A model generated the notes under the pieces. It ran no database searches. It was given only the letters and a program-made list of their open reading frames with translations, and had not been told where the DNA came from. The translations under genes and the position numbers were made by a program. A DNA stretch of 64,000 nt from Brachybacterium aquaticum. GTDB taxonomy: Bacteria; Actinomycetota; Actinomycetes; Actinomycetales; Dermabacteraceae. Of the stretch, positions 37,808 through 45,879 are shown one piece after another; position 1 is the stretch's first letter; every line of letters begins with the position of its first letter. Where the stretch lies: the NCBI RefSeq assembly GCF_014204755.1, contig NZ_JACHLZ010000001.1, positions 2,108,001 to 2,172,000 on the forward strand. Direction: 5' to 3'.

Positions 37808-37938
37808 GTGGGTGGACTCTCCTTCAGGGATGTTCGGGTGAGTCCCGCCGCAGCCTGTGGGGTGATGCGGGCGCTGACGGTTCTCGGGGTGTCGCGCACG
37901 GACGGGTAGAGGGCCGGTCCGGGCGCATACAGGGATCG

Positions 37939-37944
37939 ATTATG
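37939..37944 (-). promoter_or_regulatory. Probable -10 box of the rpsP operon
   Basis: CATAAT on the minus strand about 130 bases before rpsP, in a 247-base gap with no gene. No good -35 was found. Confidence 0.4.
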
Positions 37945-38054
37945 CCAGGGATCGCCCGGGGCGATCCACCCGTCCCCGTGTGCACCGGGGCACATGGGGT
38001 GGGCGGATGGGCGGGCGCATCGGCCGATGACGGGCGCGGCCGACGGACTCCGAC

Positions 38055-39515
38055 TCAGCCCGGCAGGGCGGCGAGGAGCTGGTTGACACCGAGGACCACG
38101 AACAGCAGCGTCACGATGCCGAGCAGGATGTTCAGCACCGGGCCGTTGCGCCACCTCTGCGGCATGTGGCGGGAGTTCATGAGGAACAGCAGCGTGATCG
38201 CCAGGAACGGCATGAAGAGCGCTCCGAGCACACCGTAGGCGATGATCACCTGCACCGGCCGGCCCAGCAGGAGCAGCAGCATCGGCGGGAACGTGAGCCA
38301 CAGGATGTAGAAGCGGTAGTACTTCCCGCCGATCCGGCGATCGGGGTGGTCCTCCGGCTTCTTGCGCACGTGGCCCCAGAAGTCGGCGAACATCACCGAC
38401 ACCCCGTTCCACACGCCGAGGACGGAGGAGAAGGACGAGGCCTAGAAGCCGATGAGGAACACCCAGCTGAAGAACGTGCCGTAGCGGGCGGCGAGCACGT
38501 CGGAGAGGTCGAGCAGTCCACGATCGCCCTCGTCGATCGCGATGCCGGAGGAGTACAGCAGCTCGGCGCCGACGATCAGCATGGCGACAACGAAGATGCC
38601 GGAGATGACGTAGGCCATCGCGTTGTCGATCCGCATCACGCGCATCCACTTCGGGGTGGACCAGCCCTTCTCCTTCAGCCAGTAGCCGTAGGCCGCCAGG
38701 GTGATGGTGCCGCCCACGCCGCCGGCGATGGACAGGGTGTAGATGAGTCCGCCCTCGGGGATGCGGGGCACGAGCCCGCCGACGACCTCGCCGAGGTTCG
38801 GCAGGGTGATCACGGCCGCGCCGACCACGGTGAGGAACATGATGCCGACGAGCACCGCGACCATCTTCTCCAGCGCGTGGTACCGGCCCAGCCACACCAG
38901 GGCCGCGCCGATCAGGCCCGAGAGGATCGCGTAGACGATGAACGGAAGGTCCGCGATCCAGCCGATGTCGCCGAGCACGGGCAGCTGCGGCACGAGCGCC
39001 GCGAGCGGCAGGGCGGAGGCGCTCATCGCCGTCGCCCCGTACACGAATCCCCAGATCATGATGTATGGGCCGAAGTACCACGAGGTCCAGCGGCCGATGC
39101 GGCGCCAGCCCTCGAAGATGGAGTGGCCGGTGGCGAGGGTCCAGCGACCGGCACCCTCCACTAGGATGATCTTGATGACCACGCCCGCGATCGCGGCCCA
39201 CAGCAGCGCGTACCCGTAGCGGGAGCCCGCGACGAGAGTCGCCACCAGGTCACCGGCGCCGATGCCTGTGGCCGCGACGACGAGGCCCGGGCCGACGATC
39301 TTCCAGTGGGGTCGGTCCTGGGAGTCGTCGGTGTGGGCGACGTCGGGGTGGACAGTGTCGGCGTCGGTCAGGAGCGCGGCGTCGCCGGCAGCGCCAGAGC
39401 TGTCGCCGCCCGACCGGGAGCGGGCAGGGTCGGGTCGGGGATCGGGGGCCGACGGGCCGGTGCCTGAGCTGCTCGGGCCGTGCGGGCGGTTGCGGTCTGC
39501 GTCATCGGAGTCCAT
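38055..39515 (-). pseudogene. Nramp-family metal-ion transporter interrupted by an in-frame amber codon
   Basis: Reading one frame from ATG 39515 gives 357 residues up to a TAG at 38444-38442, then the same frame continues for 128 more codons to 38055. The break is in FLIGF-stop-ASSFSSVLGVWNG, where Trp (TGG) is expected, so a single G-to-A change explains it. Multiple TM segments are clear on both sides. TM1 reads GPGLVVAATGIGAGDLVATL and TM6 GGVGGTITLAAYGYW: the classical DPGN and MPHN metal motifs are replaced, placing it in a divergent Nramp-like branch of uncertain substrate. A sequencing error or suppression cannot be excluded. Promoter TAGCGT lies 6 bases before the ATG. Confidence 0.8.
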
Positions 39516-39521
39516 TGCGGC

Positions 39522-39573
39522 ACGCTAACGGCCGTTACCCCCGACCGGGCGTTTTCGCGAGAGTTCGAGAAAA
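39522..39573 (-). promoter_or_regulatory. Promoter of the Nramp-like gene with two palindromes
   Basis: Minus-strand -10 TAGCGT (39527-39522) is overlapped by the perfect palindrome TAACGGCCGTTA (39526-39537). An imperfect inverted repeat with TTTTC/GAAAA ends lies at 39552-39573, in the AT-richest patch nearby. Both are candidate operators. Confidence 0.4.
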
Positions 39574-39628
39574 GGTTATCCGTTCTGTGATCTTTCGTCC
39601 GGTTCAGGTCTCCCGAGCTGCGTCGGGG

Positions 39629-40738
39629 TCAGGCGACGACTCGTCCTCCGAGCACCACGTGGGTGCGCTCGCGCAGGGTGCGGTGGTCCGTGCGAGGGTC
39701 CTCTCGCGTGATCAGCAGGTCCGCGGAGGCACCGTCCTCGAGCCCGGGCACGCCGAGGAAGCGGCGGGGCGCCCAGGTCGCGGCGTCGAGGATCGCGGTC
39801 GCGGACAGTCCGGCCTTGGCCAGCTCGTCGAGCTCGTCGTGGACGATGCCGTGGCCGAGCACTCCTCCGGCGTCGGTGCCGACCAGCAGCTGCACGCCCG
39901 CGTCGTGGGCGTTGCGGGTGCGCTCGAAGCGGTCCGCGCGCAGGCGGCGCATGTGCTTGGCGTAGCGGGGGAACTTCCGCTCGCCCTGGGAGGCGTAGGT
40001 CTCGAACTCGTCGACGTTGACCAGCGTGGTGACCACGGGGACCTGGGCCTCGGCGACGCGGGCGATGGTCGCATCGGTCAGGCCCGTGGCGTGCTCGAGG
40101 CAGTCGAAGCCGGCGTCGAGCACGAGCGGCAGCGTCTCCTCGTCGAAGGTGTGGGTGGTGATGCGGGCGCCGGCGGCATGGGCGGCCTCGGCCGCGACGG
40201 CGAAGTCCTCGCCGCTCCAGCACGGGGTCAGGTCCCCCACCTGGCGGTCGATCCAGTCGCCGACCAGCTTCACCCAGCCGTCGCCGCGGCCGGCCTCCCT
40301 GGTCACGGCGGCGGCGAGGTCCTCGGGCTCGACCTCGTCCGCGTAGCCGATGAGGTAGCGGCGGGTGCGGGCGACGTGTCGGCCGCTTCGGATCAGGCGC
40401 GGGAGGTCGCCCTGCTGCTGCAGCGGGGAGTTGTCGATGATCGAGCCGGCGTCGCGGATCAGCAGCACGCCGGTGTCGCGATCGGTGAGCGCCTGACGGC
40501 GGGCCTCCTCGAGGGTGGTGCCCCCTCCCCCATCGCCGATCCCGATGTGGCAGTGCAGGTCGGCGAGGCCGGGGACGACGAAGCCGTCCAGCTCCTGGAT
40601 CTCGGCGCCTGCGGGCAGATCGGGCCGCTCATGGCCGATCGCGCCGTCCACCACCCAGGCCCCGGAGATCTCCTCCTCGGGACCGAGCAGGACGGGGCCG
40701 GTCAGGTGCAGGATCGGGGCGCTGGCGTCGGTGCTCAT
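39629..40738 (-). CDS. Amidohydrolase-family metal-dependent hydrolase
   Basis: 369 residues, TIM-barrel amidohydrolase of the imidazolonepropionase-like type. Metal ligands: HxH in DLHCHIG (~62-68), His in ITTHTFDE, His in CLEHATGL, Asp in VGTDAGG. The C-terminal segment RRFLGVPGLEDGASADLLI matches the small beta-sandwich part. Substrate unknown; a relative is often found between ffh and rpsP in related genomes. ATG lies 7 bases after a minus-strand TAGGCT box, with no Shine-Dalgarno (leaderless type). Confidence 0.8.
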   Translation of the reverse strand: MSTDASAPILHLTGPVLLGPEEEISGAWVVDGAIGHERPDLPAGAEIQELDGFVVPGLADLHCHIGIGDGGGGTTLEEARRQALTDRDTGVLLIRDAGSIIDNSPLQQQGDLPRLIRSGRHVARTRRYLIGYADEVEPEDLAAAVTREAGRGDGWVKLVGDWIDRQVGDLTPCWSGEDFAVAAEAAHAAGARITTHTFDEETLPLVLDAGFDCLEHATGLTDATIARVAEAQVPVVTTLVNVDEFETYASQGERKFPRYAKHMRRLRADRFERTRNAHDAGVQLLVGTDAGGVLGHGIVHDELDELAKAGLSATAILDAATWAPRRFLGVPGLEDGASADLLITREDPRTDHRTLRERTHVVLGGRVVA

Positions 40739-40762
40739 GGGGGCGAGCCTAGCGGCGGGGCG

Positions 40763-41684
40763 TCAGGTGACGGTGGCGGCTCGGCGACCTGCCTTCGCCA
40801 GCGCCGTCTCCACCCTGGCCAGGAACTGGCGCGGACTGCGGTAGTCGGCAGCGCTCGTCCGGACCACCGCCCAGCCCGCATCGTGCAGCACCTCGTTCTT
40901 GTTCAGGTCGTGCTGCCACGCGGCGCGGTCCTTGCGATGGTGCTCGCTGTCGTACTCGATCGCCACCCGCTCCTCGGGATAAGCGAGGTCGGTGTAGAAA
41001 GCGATCCCGGTGGCGTCCTCGTCGACCTGCACGTTCAGTGCGGGCTCGGGGAACCCTCGCACGAGCAGCAGCAGGCGCATCCGCGTCTCCATCGGGGACC
41101 ACGAGCGCTCGCGGACGTACGGGAGGGCGCGGCGCAGTGCGGTGGTCCCCTTGCTGCGGGCCGCCGCGAGCTGCTCCGCCAGCTGCGCGCGGGTGATGCG
41201 CTCGTGCGCGCCGAAGCGGTCTGCGGCAAGCGCATCGAACGCGACGACGAGGTCCGTCCACGACAGCTTCGCGCTGATCTCCTGCAGCGCGGTGAGCGGA
41301 GGCGAGATCAACACGCCGCGATGGTCGATGGGCTGGACCGCCGTGGTACCGCGGGACACGACCAGCGGGCCCGACTGGGTGGAGGCCCTCCGGACCGCGG
41401 CAGTGCAGGGGCGCACCGCCTGCGTAAGTCAGGGCGCTGGGCAGCGGGGTGCCGAACAGCTCCGCGGCGGTGGCGTGGCTGAAGGTCGACCCCGGCCGGA
41501 CGTGCTGCTGGAAGAACATGGCGATCTGCGTGAAGTCCAGGCCCGCATCGGCGCGGGCCCACCAGCCGGGGAACAGACGCCGCATGGCGTCAGAGGTGAG
41601 ATCTCGTCGACTCATCCCTGCACTCAGGAGCCACGCTCGCGAGTACACGGTGTCGCGGCGGAGGTCAGCGGGCCGGAGGGACAT
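40763..41684 (-). pseudogene. DUF559/Vsr-like endonuclease-domain protein, frameshifted
   Basis: The 5' part from ATG 41684 encodes an N-terminal segment like AbiEi-type winged-helix proteins (MSRRDLTSDAMRRLFPGWW, HATAAELFGTPLPSAL). Near 41405-41430 the sense moves to a neighbouring frame that runs to 40763: SGPLVVSRGTTAVQP, then a DUF559/very-short-patch-repair-like core (DLAYPEERVAIEYDSEHH, NEVLHDAGWAVVR). Dropping one base after the codons for PLH restores continuity. The insert or error is small, so it may be recent or a sequencing artefact. Promoter TAGCCT lies 6 bases before the ATG. Confidence 0.7.
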
Positions 41685-41845
41685 GCGCCGAGGCTAGGCC
41701 GGGTCGATCGATGCGGTGACGGACCCTGCGATTGCTGTGGACGAGGCCCCGCTGTGGAGGAGCGGACCGCGACCCGTTCCACAGCTCCTCGGCGACGTGT
41801 CCCGGAGCTAGGTCCACACGTCCCTGCGAGGGCACGCTCCACGGA

Positions 41846-41968
41846 GCCAGCGAGGCAGAAAGTCTCACCAGAGCGGACTTTTTGCAGTGCTGGCCCGTTC
41901 CCGGCCGCAGAAACGGAGCCCGCAATGCAGAAGGTGCCACCAGATGGCACCTTCTGCATTGCTGGCCA
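41846..41968. repeat. Tandem pair of hairpin repeats, ~72-base period
   Basis: Copy 1 (41846-41895) is an imperfect hairpin with GCCAGC/GCTGGC ends. Copy 2 has perfect 18-base arms, GCAATGCAGAAGGTGCCA (41922-41939) and TGGCACCTTCTGCATTGC (41945-41962), loop CCAGA, followed by TGGCC. Both share GCAGAA-GT--CACCAGA and a TGCTGGCC end. They fill most of the 343-base gap between the DUF559 pseudogene and ffh; no gene is seen there. Copy 2 may also act as the ffh terminator. Confidence 0.8.
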
Positions 41969-42027
41969 GGTCGGAGCTGGGTCAGGGCAGCGACGCGGCA
42001 TCACGCACGCGCCCCGCCCGCCCCGGC

Positions 42028-43626
42028 TCACTTCCCGCCGAGGAGCTTCTGCATCTCCGGAGGCAGCTGGCTGGGATCGAAGTCGGACAGGTCCGGCCGG
42101 CCGCCCTGGCCCGCCCCGGACACGCCGCCGCCGAACGCGGAGCCGCCGGTGCCCGACTCCGCGGCGCGCTTGGCGGCCTCGGCCTGCTCGCGCGCGGCCT
42201 TCGCGGGGTTCTTGGACTTGGACTTCTTGCCCTGGGGTCGCTGCGGCGCCTGGCGTCCGCGCGACTTCTTGCCCATTCCCATGCCGGGGCCGCCGGGCAG
42301 TCCGGGCATGCCGCCGCCGGCCATGCCGCGGCCCATGGTCTTCATCATCTGCTGGGCCTGCTTGAACCGCTCGAGCAGCTGGTTGATCTGCTGGACTGTG
42401 GTGCCGGAGCCCTTGGCGATGCGGTTGCGGCGCGAGCCGTTGATGATCTTGGGGTTCTGGCGCTCCTCCGGCGTCATGGAGCGGATCATCGCCTCGACCT
42501 TGCCGATCTCGGCCTCGTCGAAGTTCTCCAGCGCCTCGCGGTACTGCCCCATGTTCGGCAGCATGCCGAGCATCTTCTTGATGCTGCCCATGTTCTTGAG
42601 CTGCTGCATCTGGTTGAGGAAGTCGTCGAGGGTGAAGTCCTCCCCCGCGGCGAGCTTCGCGGCGGTCTTCTCGGCCTCCTTCTGGTCGAAGGCCTTCTCC
42701 GCCTGCTCGATGAGGGTGAGCACATCGCCCATGTCCAGGATGCGACTGGCCATGCGGTCGGGGTGGAAGCGCTCGAAGTCGTCCAGAGCCTCGCCGGTGG
42801 ACGCGAAGAGGATGGGGCGCTGGGTGACGCCGGTGATGGACAGCGCCGCACCGCCGCGGGCGTCGCCGTCGAGCTTGGACAGGACCACGCCGGTGAAGCC
42901 GACGCCGTCGCGGAACGCCTCGGCGACCCGGGCGGCGTCCTGGCCGATCATCGCGTCGACGACGAACAGGGTCTCGTGGGGATGCACGGCGTCGCGGATG
43001 TCGCGGGCCTGCTGCATCATCTCCTCGTCGATGCCGAGGCGCCCGGCGGTGTCGACGATGACCACGTCGTGCTGCTGGAACTGCGCGGTGGACACGCCGT
43101 TCATGGCGACCAGCACCGGGTCGCCCACGCCGTTGCCGGGCTCCGGCGCGAACACCGGCACACCGGCGCGCTCGCCGACGATCTGCAGCTGGTTGACGGC
43201 GTTGGGGCGCTGGAGGTCCGCCGCGACCAGCAGCGGGGTGTGCCCCTCCCCCTTCATCCACTTCGCGAGCTTGCCCGCGAGGGTGGTCTTACCGGCGCCC
43301 TGGAGGCCCGCGAGCATGATGACCGTGGGCGGCTGCTTGGCCCAGTGGAGCTCGCCGGTCGCACCGCCGAGCACCTGGACGAGCTCGTCGTTGACGATCT
43401 TGACGACCTGCTGGGCGGGGTTGAGCGCCTTGGAGACCTCCTCGCCAAGCGCGCGTTCGCGCACCCGGCCGGTGAAGTCGCGCACCACGGAGACCGCGAC
43501 ATCGGCGTCGAGCAGGGCTCGACGGATCTCGCGGATGGTCTTGTCGACGTCCGCCTCGGTGAGGCGTCCGTGGCCGCGCAGGCCCTTCAGCGACTCTGTG
43601 ATGCGATCGGAGAGGTTGTTGAACAC
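42028..43626 (-). CDS. ffh: Signal recognition particle protein Ffh
   Basis: GTPase of the signal recognition particle that targets nascent membrane proteins. 532 residues. GTG start (VFNNLSDRITESLKGL) follows GAGGAAG. N-domain 1-90; G-domain with GLQGAGKTT, DTAGRL, TKLDG-like SKLDGDARGG; M-domain with SRRNRIAKGSGTT for RNA binding and Met-rich QQMMKTMGRGMAGGGMPG. The C-tail is long, basic then Gly-rich. Its partner gene ftsY lies in the same window at 51.4 kb. Confidence 0.97.
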   Translation of the reverse strand: MFNNLSDRITESLKGLRGHGRLTEADVDKTIREIRRALLDADVAVSVVRDFTGRVRERALGEEVSKALNPAQQVVKIVNDELVQVLGGATGELHWAKQPPTVIMLAGLQGAGKTTLAGKLAKWMKGEGHTPLLVAADLQRPNAVNQLQIVGERAGVPVFAPEPGNGVGDPVLVAMNGVSTAQFQQHDVVIVDTAGRLGIDEEMMQQARDIRDAVHPHETLFVVDAMIGQDAARVAEAFRDGVGFTGVVLSKLDGDARGGAALSITGVTQRPILFASTGEALDDFERFHPDRMASRILDMGDVLTLIEQAEKAFDQKEAEKTAAKLAAGEDFTLDDFLNQMQQLKNMGSIKKMLGMLPNMGQYREALENFDEAEIGKVEAMIRSMTPEERQNPKIINGSRRNRIAKGSGTTVQQINQLLERFKQAQQMMKTMGRGMAGGGMPGLPGGPGMGMGKKSRGRQAPQRPQGKKSKSKNPAKAAREQAEAAKRAAESGTGGSAFGGGVSGAGQGGRPDLSDFDPSQLPPEMQKLLGGK

Positions 43627-43660
43627 GAAGGCGCTTCCTCTTGGTCGTTCGGACCGCCCC

Positions 43661-43666
43661 AGTGTA
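43661..43666 (-). promoter_or_regulatory. -10 box of ffh
   Basis: TACACT on the minus strand about 35 bases before the ffh GTG, in the divergent ffh/LysR spacer. Confidence 0.45.
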
Positions 43667-43736
43667 GTGGCCGCGCCGGAGGCGCTCGAGAGACGCACCA
43701 GCGCTCCGACCACCCGCAGTGGGATAGCCTGCGGCG

Positions 43737-44690
43737 ATGGCACGCGAGGGCGTCGGGATGGCGCACGGGATCACATTGCAGCAGCTGCGCTATTTCGTGG
43801 AGGTCGCTGCGGAGGGCTCCATCTCCGCCGCTGCCGACCTGCTCTACGTCTCCCAGCCCACGATGTCCGCCGCGATGAAGGACCTCGAGCGCCGAGTGGG
43901 CCGTGTCCTGCTGTGCCGCTCCGTGCGCGGTGCCGCGCTCACCGAGGACGGCATCGAGTTCCTGGGCTACGCCCGCCAAGTGGTCGAGCAGGCCGAGCTG
44001 CTCGAGCAGCGCTATCTCGGGCGCCCGCCGTCCCGCCGCCTGCTGGCGGTCTCCGCACAGCACTACTCCTTCGTGGTGGAGGCGTTCGTGCGCATGGTGA
44101 AGGCCTCGCAGGCCGCGGAGTACGACTTCGCGCTGCGGGAGACCCGCACCGCGGACATCATCGAGGACGTGCGGACTCTGCGCAGCGAGATCGGGGTCCT
44201 CTACCGCAGCGACTTCAACCGCAAGGTCATCGACAAGCTGCTGCGCGACTCGGACCTCGCCTTCACGCCGCTGTTCCTGGCGAGCCCACACATCTTCATC
44301 GCCCGCTCCAACCCGCTCGCCTCGCGCGAACAGGTGACCCTCGAGGACCTCGAGCAGTTGCCCCGGCTCACCTTCGACCAGGGCACGGACAACTCCTTCT
44401 ACTTCGCCGAGGAGATCCTCTCCACCCGGTCCTCGGCGCAGGACATCCGCGTCAGCGATCGCGCCACGATCTTCAACCTGATGATCGGCCTGAACGGCTA
44501 CACGATCTCCACCGGCATCGTCTCCGACGACCTGGATCCCTCCATCGTGGCGGTTCCGCTCGAGGTCGACGAGCACATCGAGATCGGATGGATCGGCCAC
44601 GCCTCCGTGCGGCTCACCGATCAGGCGGAGCGATTCCTCGCGGAGATGCGCGATGTGGTGACCGGATTCGGGGTCGAGCTCCTGGCCTAG
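43737..44690 (+). CDS. LysR-type regulator of the mesX-mesD methionine locus
   Basis: 317-residue LysR-family regulator. The winged helix-turn-helix spans residues 8-70 (TLQQLRYFVEVAAEGSIS, SQPTMSAAMKDLERRVG); the periplasmic-binding-like effector domain fills the rest. The first ATG lies 6 bases after TAGCCT (leaderless type); a second ATG at 43758 with GAGGG upstream is an alternative. The gene is directly upstream of, and co-oriented with, mesX-mesD, and a T-N11-A palindrome lies in the spacer, so control of that operon is likely. The effector (methionine, homocysteine or other) is unknown. Confidence 0.82.
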   Translation: MAREGVGMAHGITLQQLRYFVEVAAEGSISAAADLLYVSQPTMSAAMKDLERRVGRVLLCRSVRGAALTEDGIEFLGYARQVVEQAELLEQRYLGRPPSRRLLAVSAQHYSFVVEAFVRMVKASQAAEYDFALRETRTADIIEDVRTLRSEIGVLYRSDFNRKVIDKLLRDSDLAFTPLFLASPHIFIARSNPLASREQVTLEDLEQLPRLTFDQGTDNSFYFAEEILSTRSSAQDIRVSDRATIFNLMIGLNGYTISTGIVSDDLDPSIVAVPLEVDEHIEIGWIGHASVRLTDQAERFLAEMRDVVTGFGVELLA

Positions 44691-44730
44691 AGGCTGCCGA
44701 CCAGAGTGGTCCTGACGCCGATGCCCCCGT

Positions 44731-44780
44731 CATAGATGACGCCTATGGCGTGCACCCCGATTTCACAATGGGGCTATAAA
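44731..44780 (+). promoter_or_regulatory. mesX-mesD promoter with LysR-type operator
   Basis: CATAG-N7-CTATG (44731-44747) is a perfect 17-base inverted repeat containing the LysR consensus T-N11-A. TATAAA at 44775-44780 is the likely -10; no good -35 is seen, as for activated promoters. The operator centre lies about 48 bases before the expected +1, a usual activator position. Confidence 0.6.
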
Positions 44781-44826
44781 GGCAGGTCGTGCATACGCTC
44801 TTCCCACCACGACCACCGGGGGAACG

Positions 44827-45879
44827 ATGACGATCGAGAGCACGATGACGACAGAGCGCAGCGCGACGAGCGAGACCGCCACCAGGAGCGACCTCACCTT
44901 CAGCATCCGCACCACCCGCTTCGACGAGGACTACGTCCCCGCCAGCGGCTCGCGGATCACCACGAACTTCGCCAACCTGGCCCGCGGGGAGAACCGCCAG
45001 GAGAACCTCCGCCGTGCACTCACGATGATCGACGACCGCGCGAACGCCCTCGCGGGCACCGAGGACCGCTACACCGTGGAGCTCGACATCGTCTCCGCGG
45101 ACCTGCACCTGGGCGAGGACGTCGATCCCGACGGGACCGGCACGGGCGTCCCGCTGATCGAGATGCTCGACGTGCAGATCCTGGACCGCGAGACCGGCAC
45201 CCGCACCCGCGGGATCACCGGGAACAACTTCTCCTCCTACGTGCGGGACCACGACTTCAGCGTGCGGCTGCCCGCCAGCCAGCCGGCCGAGGGCACCAAG
45301 GGCCAAGGCCCCGTCGTGCCGGACGACTTCGGTGTCCTGCACGGACGGCTCTTCCGACGCTTCATCACGTCGGACGCCTATCGCGAGCGTTTCGCCCAGC
45401 CGCCCGTGATCTGCATCAGCGTCTCCACCAGCCGCACCTATCACCGGATCGGCACCCCGCACCCGGTGCTCGGGGACGAGTACGCCACGGACGGCTCCTC
45501 CCTCACCGACCTGTACTTCTCCCGGATGGGTCTGCAGGTGCGGTACTTCATGCCGCGCGGCGCCGTCGCTCCGCTCGCGTTCTACTTCGAGGGCGACCTG
45601 CTGGCCGACCACTCCGATCTCGCGCTCATCGGCACGATCGCGACCATGGAGACGTTCCAGAGGATCTACCGCCCTGAGATCTACAACGCCCGTCGGCCCG
45701 CGGGTGAGACCTACCGGCCCACCCTCGACAACCCCGACCACGAGGACACGGGGATCGTGTACGACCGCGAGGAGCGCAGCCGGCTCGGCGTGACCCAGGG
45801 CCGTGTGATCGAGGAGACCCTCATCGCACCCCATGGCGAGCGCCTCGCGCAGTGGCTCGCCGAGGAGGAGACCCGATGA
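44827..45879 (+). CDS. mesX: MesX (DUF1852), putative oxygenase required by MesD methionine synthase
   Basis: 350-residue cytoplasmic protein of the DUF1852 family (TTRFDEDYVPASGSRITTNF, RLFRRFITSDAYRERF, HPVLGDEYATDGSSLTDLYF). From established work on folate-independent methionine synthases, DUF1852 proteins (MesX) are encoded beside MesD and are needed for its activity, apparently with oxygen; the true methyl donor is not known to me. The ATG at 44827 follows GGGGGAA; a second ATG six codons on is possible. The stop overlaps mesD (ATGA). His-rich signals for metal binding are not obvious by eye. Confidence 0.85.
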   Translation: MTIESTMTTERSATSETATRSDLTFSIRTTRFDEDYVPASGSRITTNFANLARGENRQENLRRALTMIDDRANALAGTEDRYTVELDIVSADLHLGEDVDPDGTGTGVPLIEMLDVQILDRETGTRTRGITGNNFSSYVRDHDFSVRLPASQPAEGTKGQGPVVPDDFGVLHGRLFRRFITSDAYRERFAQPPVICISVSTSRTYHRIGTPHPVLGDEYATDGSSLTDLYFSRMGLQVRYFMPRGAVAPLAFYFEGDLLADHSDLALIGTIATMETFQRIYRPEIYNARRPAGETYRPTLDNPDHEDTGIVYDREERSRLGVTQGRVIEETLIAPHGERLAQWLAEEETR

